Shown here piece after piece: positions 63,501-64,000 of a DNA stretch of 64,000 nucleotides. Within the stretch, counting starts at the first letter, position 1; each line of letters opens with the position of its first letter. The DNA comes from JAGPUQ01 sp050250395 (GTDB lineage: Bacteria > Pseudomonadota > Gammaproteobacteria > Pseudomonadales > Porticoccaceae). The translations under genes and the position numbers were made by a program. Location: positions 1 to 64,000 of the forward strand of contig JBFWOQ010000014.1 of assembly GCA_050250395.1 (NCBI GenBank), written 5' to 3'. Under the pieces are notes generated by a model. That model saw nothing but the letters and a program-made list of their open reading frames with translations, had not been told where the DNA came from and searched no databases.

Positions 63501-64000
63501 TCAACAGCACCGGGTGCTCCCGGATCACGTCGTCGAGGATGTCCCACACCACGGGCTCCTCGCGCTCGACCATTTTTTTCGCGGCCTTGATGGTGGTAGC
63601 GAGACCCTGGGTTTCCAGTTTGGAAAAAATGAACGGCTTGAACAATTCCAGCGCCATGCGCTTGGGCAGACCGCACTGGTGGAGCCGGAGCGTCGGACCC
63701 ACCACGATCACCGAGCGACCGGAATAATCGACGCGCTTGCCGAGCAAATTCTGCCGGAACCGGCCCTGCTTGCCCTTGATCATGTCGGCGAGCGACTTCA
63801 ACGGCCGCTTGTTGGAGCCGGTGATCGCCCGCCCGCGCCGACCGTTATCGAGCAACGCGTCCACGGATTCTTGCAGCATCCGCTTTTCGTTGCGCACGAT
63901 GATGTCGGGCGCACTGAGCTCCAGCAGTCGCTTGAGGCGATTGTTGCGGTTGATGACTCGACGATACAGATCGTTGAGATCGGAGGTTGCAAAACGGCCG
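60559..64000 (-). CDS. rpoC: RNA polymerase beta' subunit, 5' end cut by window edge
   Basis: The visible 1146 residues run from the right edge (frame entering at [20 protein letters not shown]) to the TGA at 60559; roughly the first 310 residues are missing. The catalytic Mg motif NADFDGD is encoded at 63379-63399. The bridge helix/trigger-loop region includes [20 protein letters not shown], and the second zinc site is seen in [13 protein letters not shown]. The C-terminus ends SAGDDEY. It precedes rpsL with a 178-nt gap that carries the str promoter. Confidence 0.98.
   Translation of the reverse strand, partial: [1146 protein letters not shown]

Overview
The window is a contiguous, GC-rich piece of a gammaproteobacterial chromosome carrying almost only core genes. 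The evidence is the gene order itself: lipA-lipB-ybeD-dacA-rlpA-mltB-rodA-mrdA-rlmH-rsfS-nadD-proA, miaB-phoH-ybeY-corC-lnt-leuS-lptE-holA, amgK-murU next to lptD-surA-pdxA-rsmA-apaG-apaH, and a complete str/S10/spc/alpha ribosomal superoperon. From memory this most resembles the Pseudomonas-type arrangement rather than the enteric one. Genus and order cannot be fixed from the window. I see no prophage, integrase, IS transposase, CRISPR array, tRNA or rRNA.

Layout. 1-13291 (minus): a partial Lon-like protease, DUF1244, lipoate synthesis (lipA, lipB, ybeD), then cell-wall elongation and remodelling (dacA, rlpA, mltB, rodA, mrdA), ribosome and NAD genes (rlmH, rsfS, nadD) and proA, mostly overlapping by a few bases. 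13429-17635: a loosely packed accessory stretch on both strands (MaoC-like, Lon-N-domain protein, MAPEG, alpha/beta hydrolase, GFA/CENP-V-like, MOSC, a small membrane-anchored protein, DUF1820). 17777-27310 (plus): miaB to holA. 27323-28479 (minus): DUF815 ATPase and a VanZ-like protein. 28664-30202: a lone acyl-CoA ligase ending in a strong bidirectional terminator. 30300-33424 (minus): aromatic/aspartate aminotransferase, murU, amgK. 33489-40558 (plus): LptD, SurA, PdxA, RsmA, ApaG, ApaH, with a 141-bp MITE-like element between apaG and apaH. 40574-42051 (minus): hotdog thioesterase and galE. 42209-64000 (minus): rpoC (partial), rpsL, rpsG, fusA, tuf, then rpsJ through rplQ in canonical order.

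How the genes work together: PBP2/RodA build the side wall and DacA trims it. RlpA and MltB cleave glycan strands, and AmgK/MurU recycle the MurNAc released. LptE, LptD, SurA and Lnt belong to outer-membrane biogenesis. LipB/LipA make the lipoyl cofactor. YbeY, PhoH, RsfS, RlmH, RsmA, MiaB, LeuS and the ribosomal block serve translation.

No stretch over 300 bases lacks a gene. The longest gaps are about 180 bases (28480-28663 and 60381-60558). I found no wholly new multi-gene system. The most unusual signals are non-coding or micro-structural: the element whose excision restores a 3-nt apaG-apaH spacing; two mutually exclusive RNA stems between rpsJ and rplC; a palindrome holding the stop codons of both holA and the DUF815 gene; a tuf hairpin overlapping the S10 promoter; an in-frame peptide repeat inside YbeY; and unusual codon choice in tuf.
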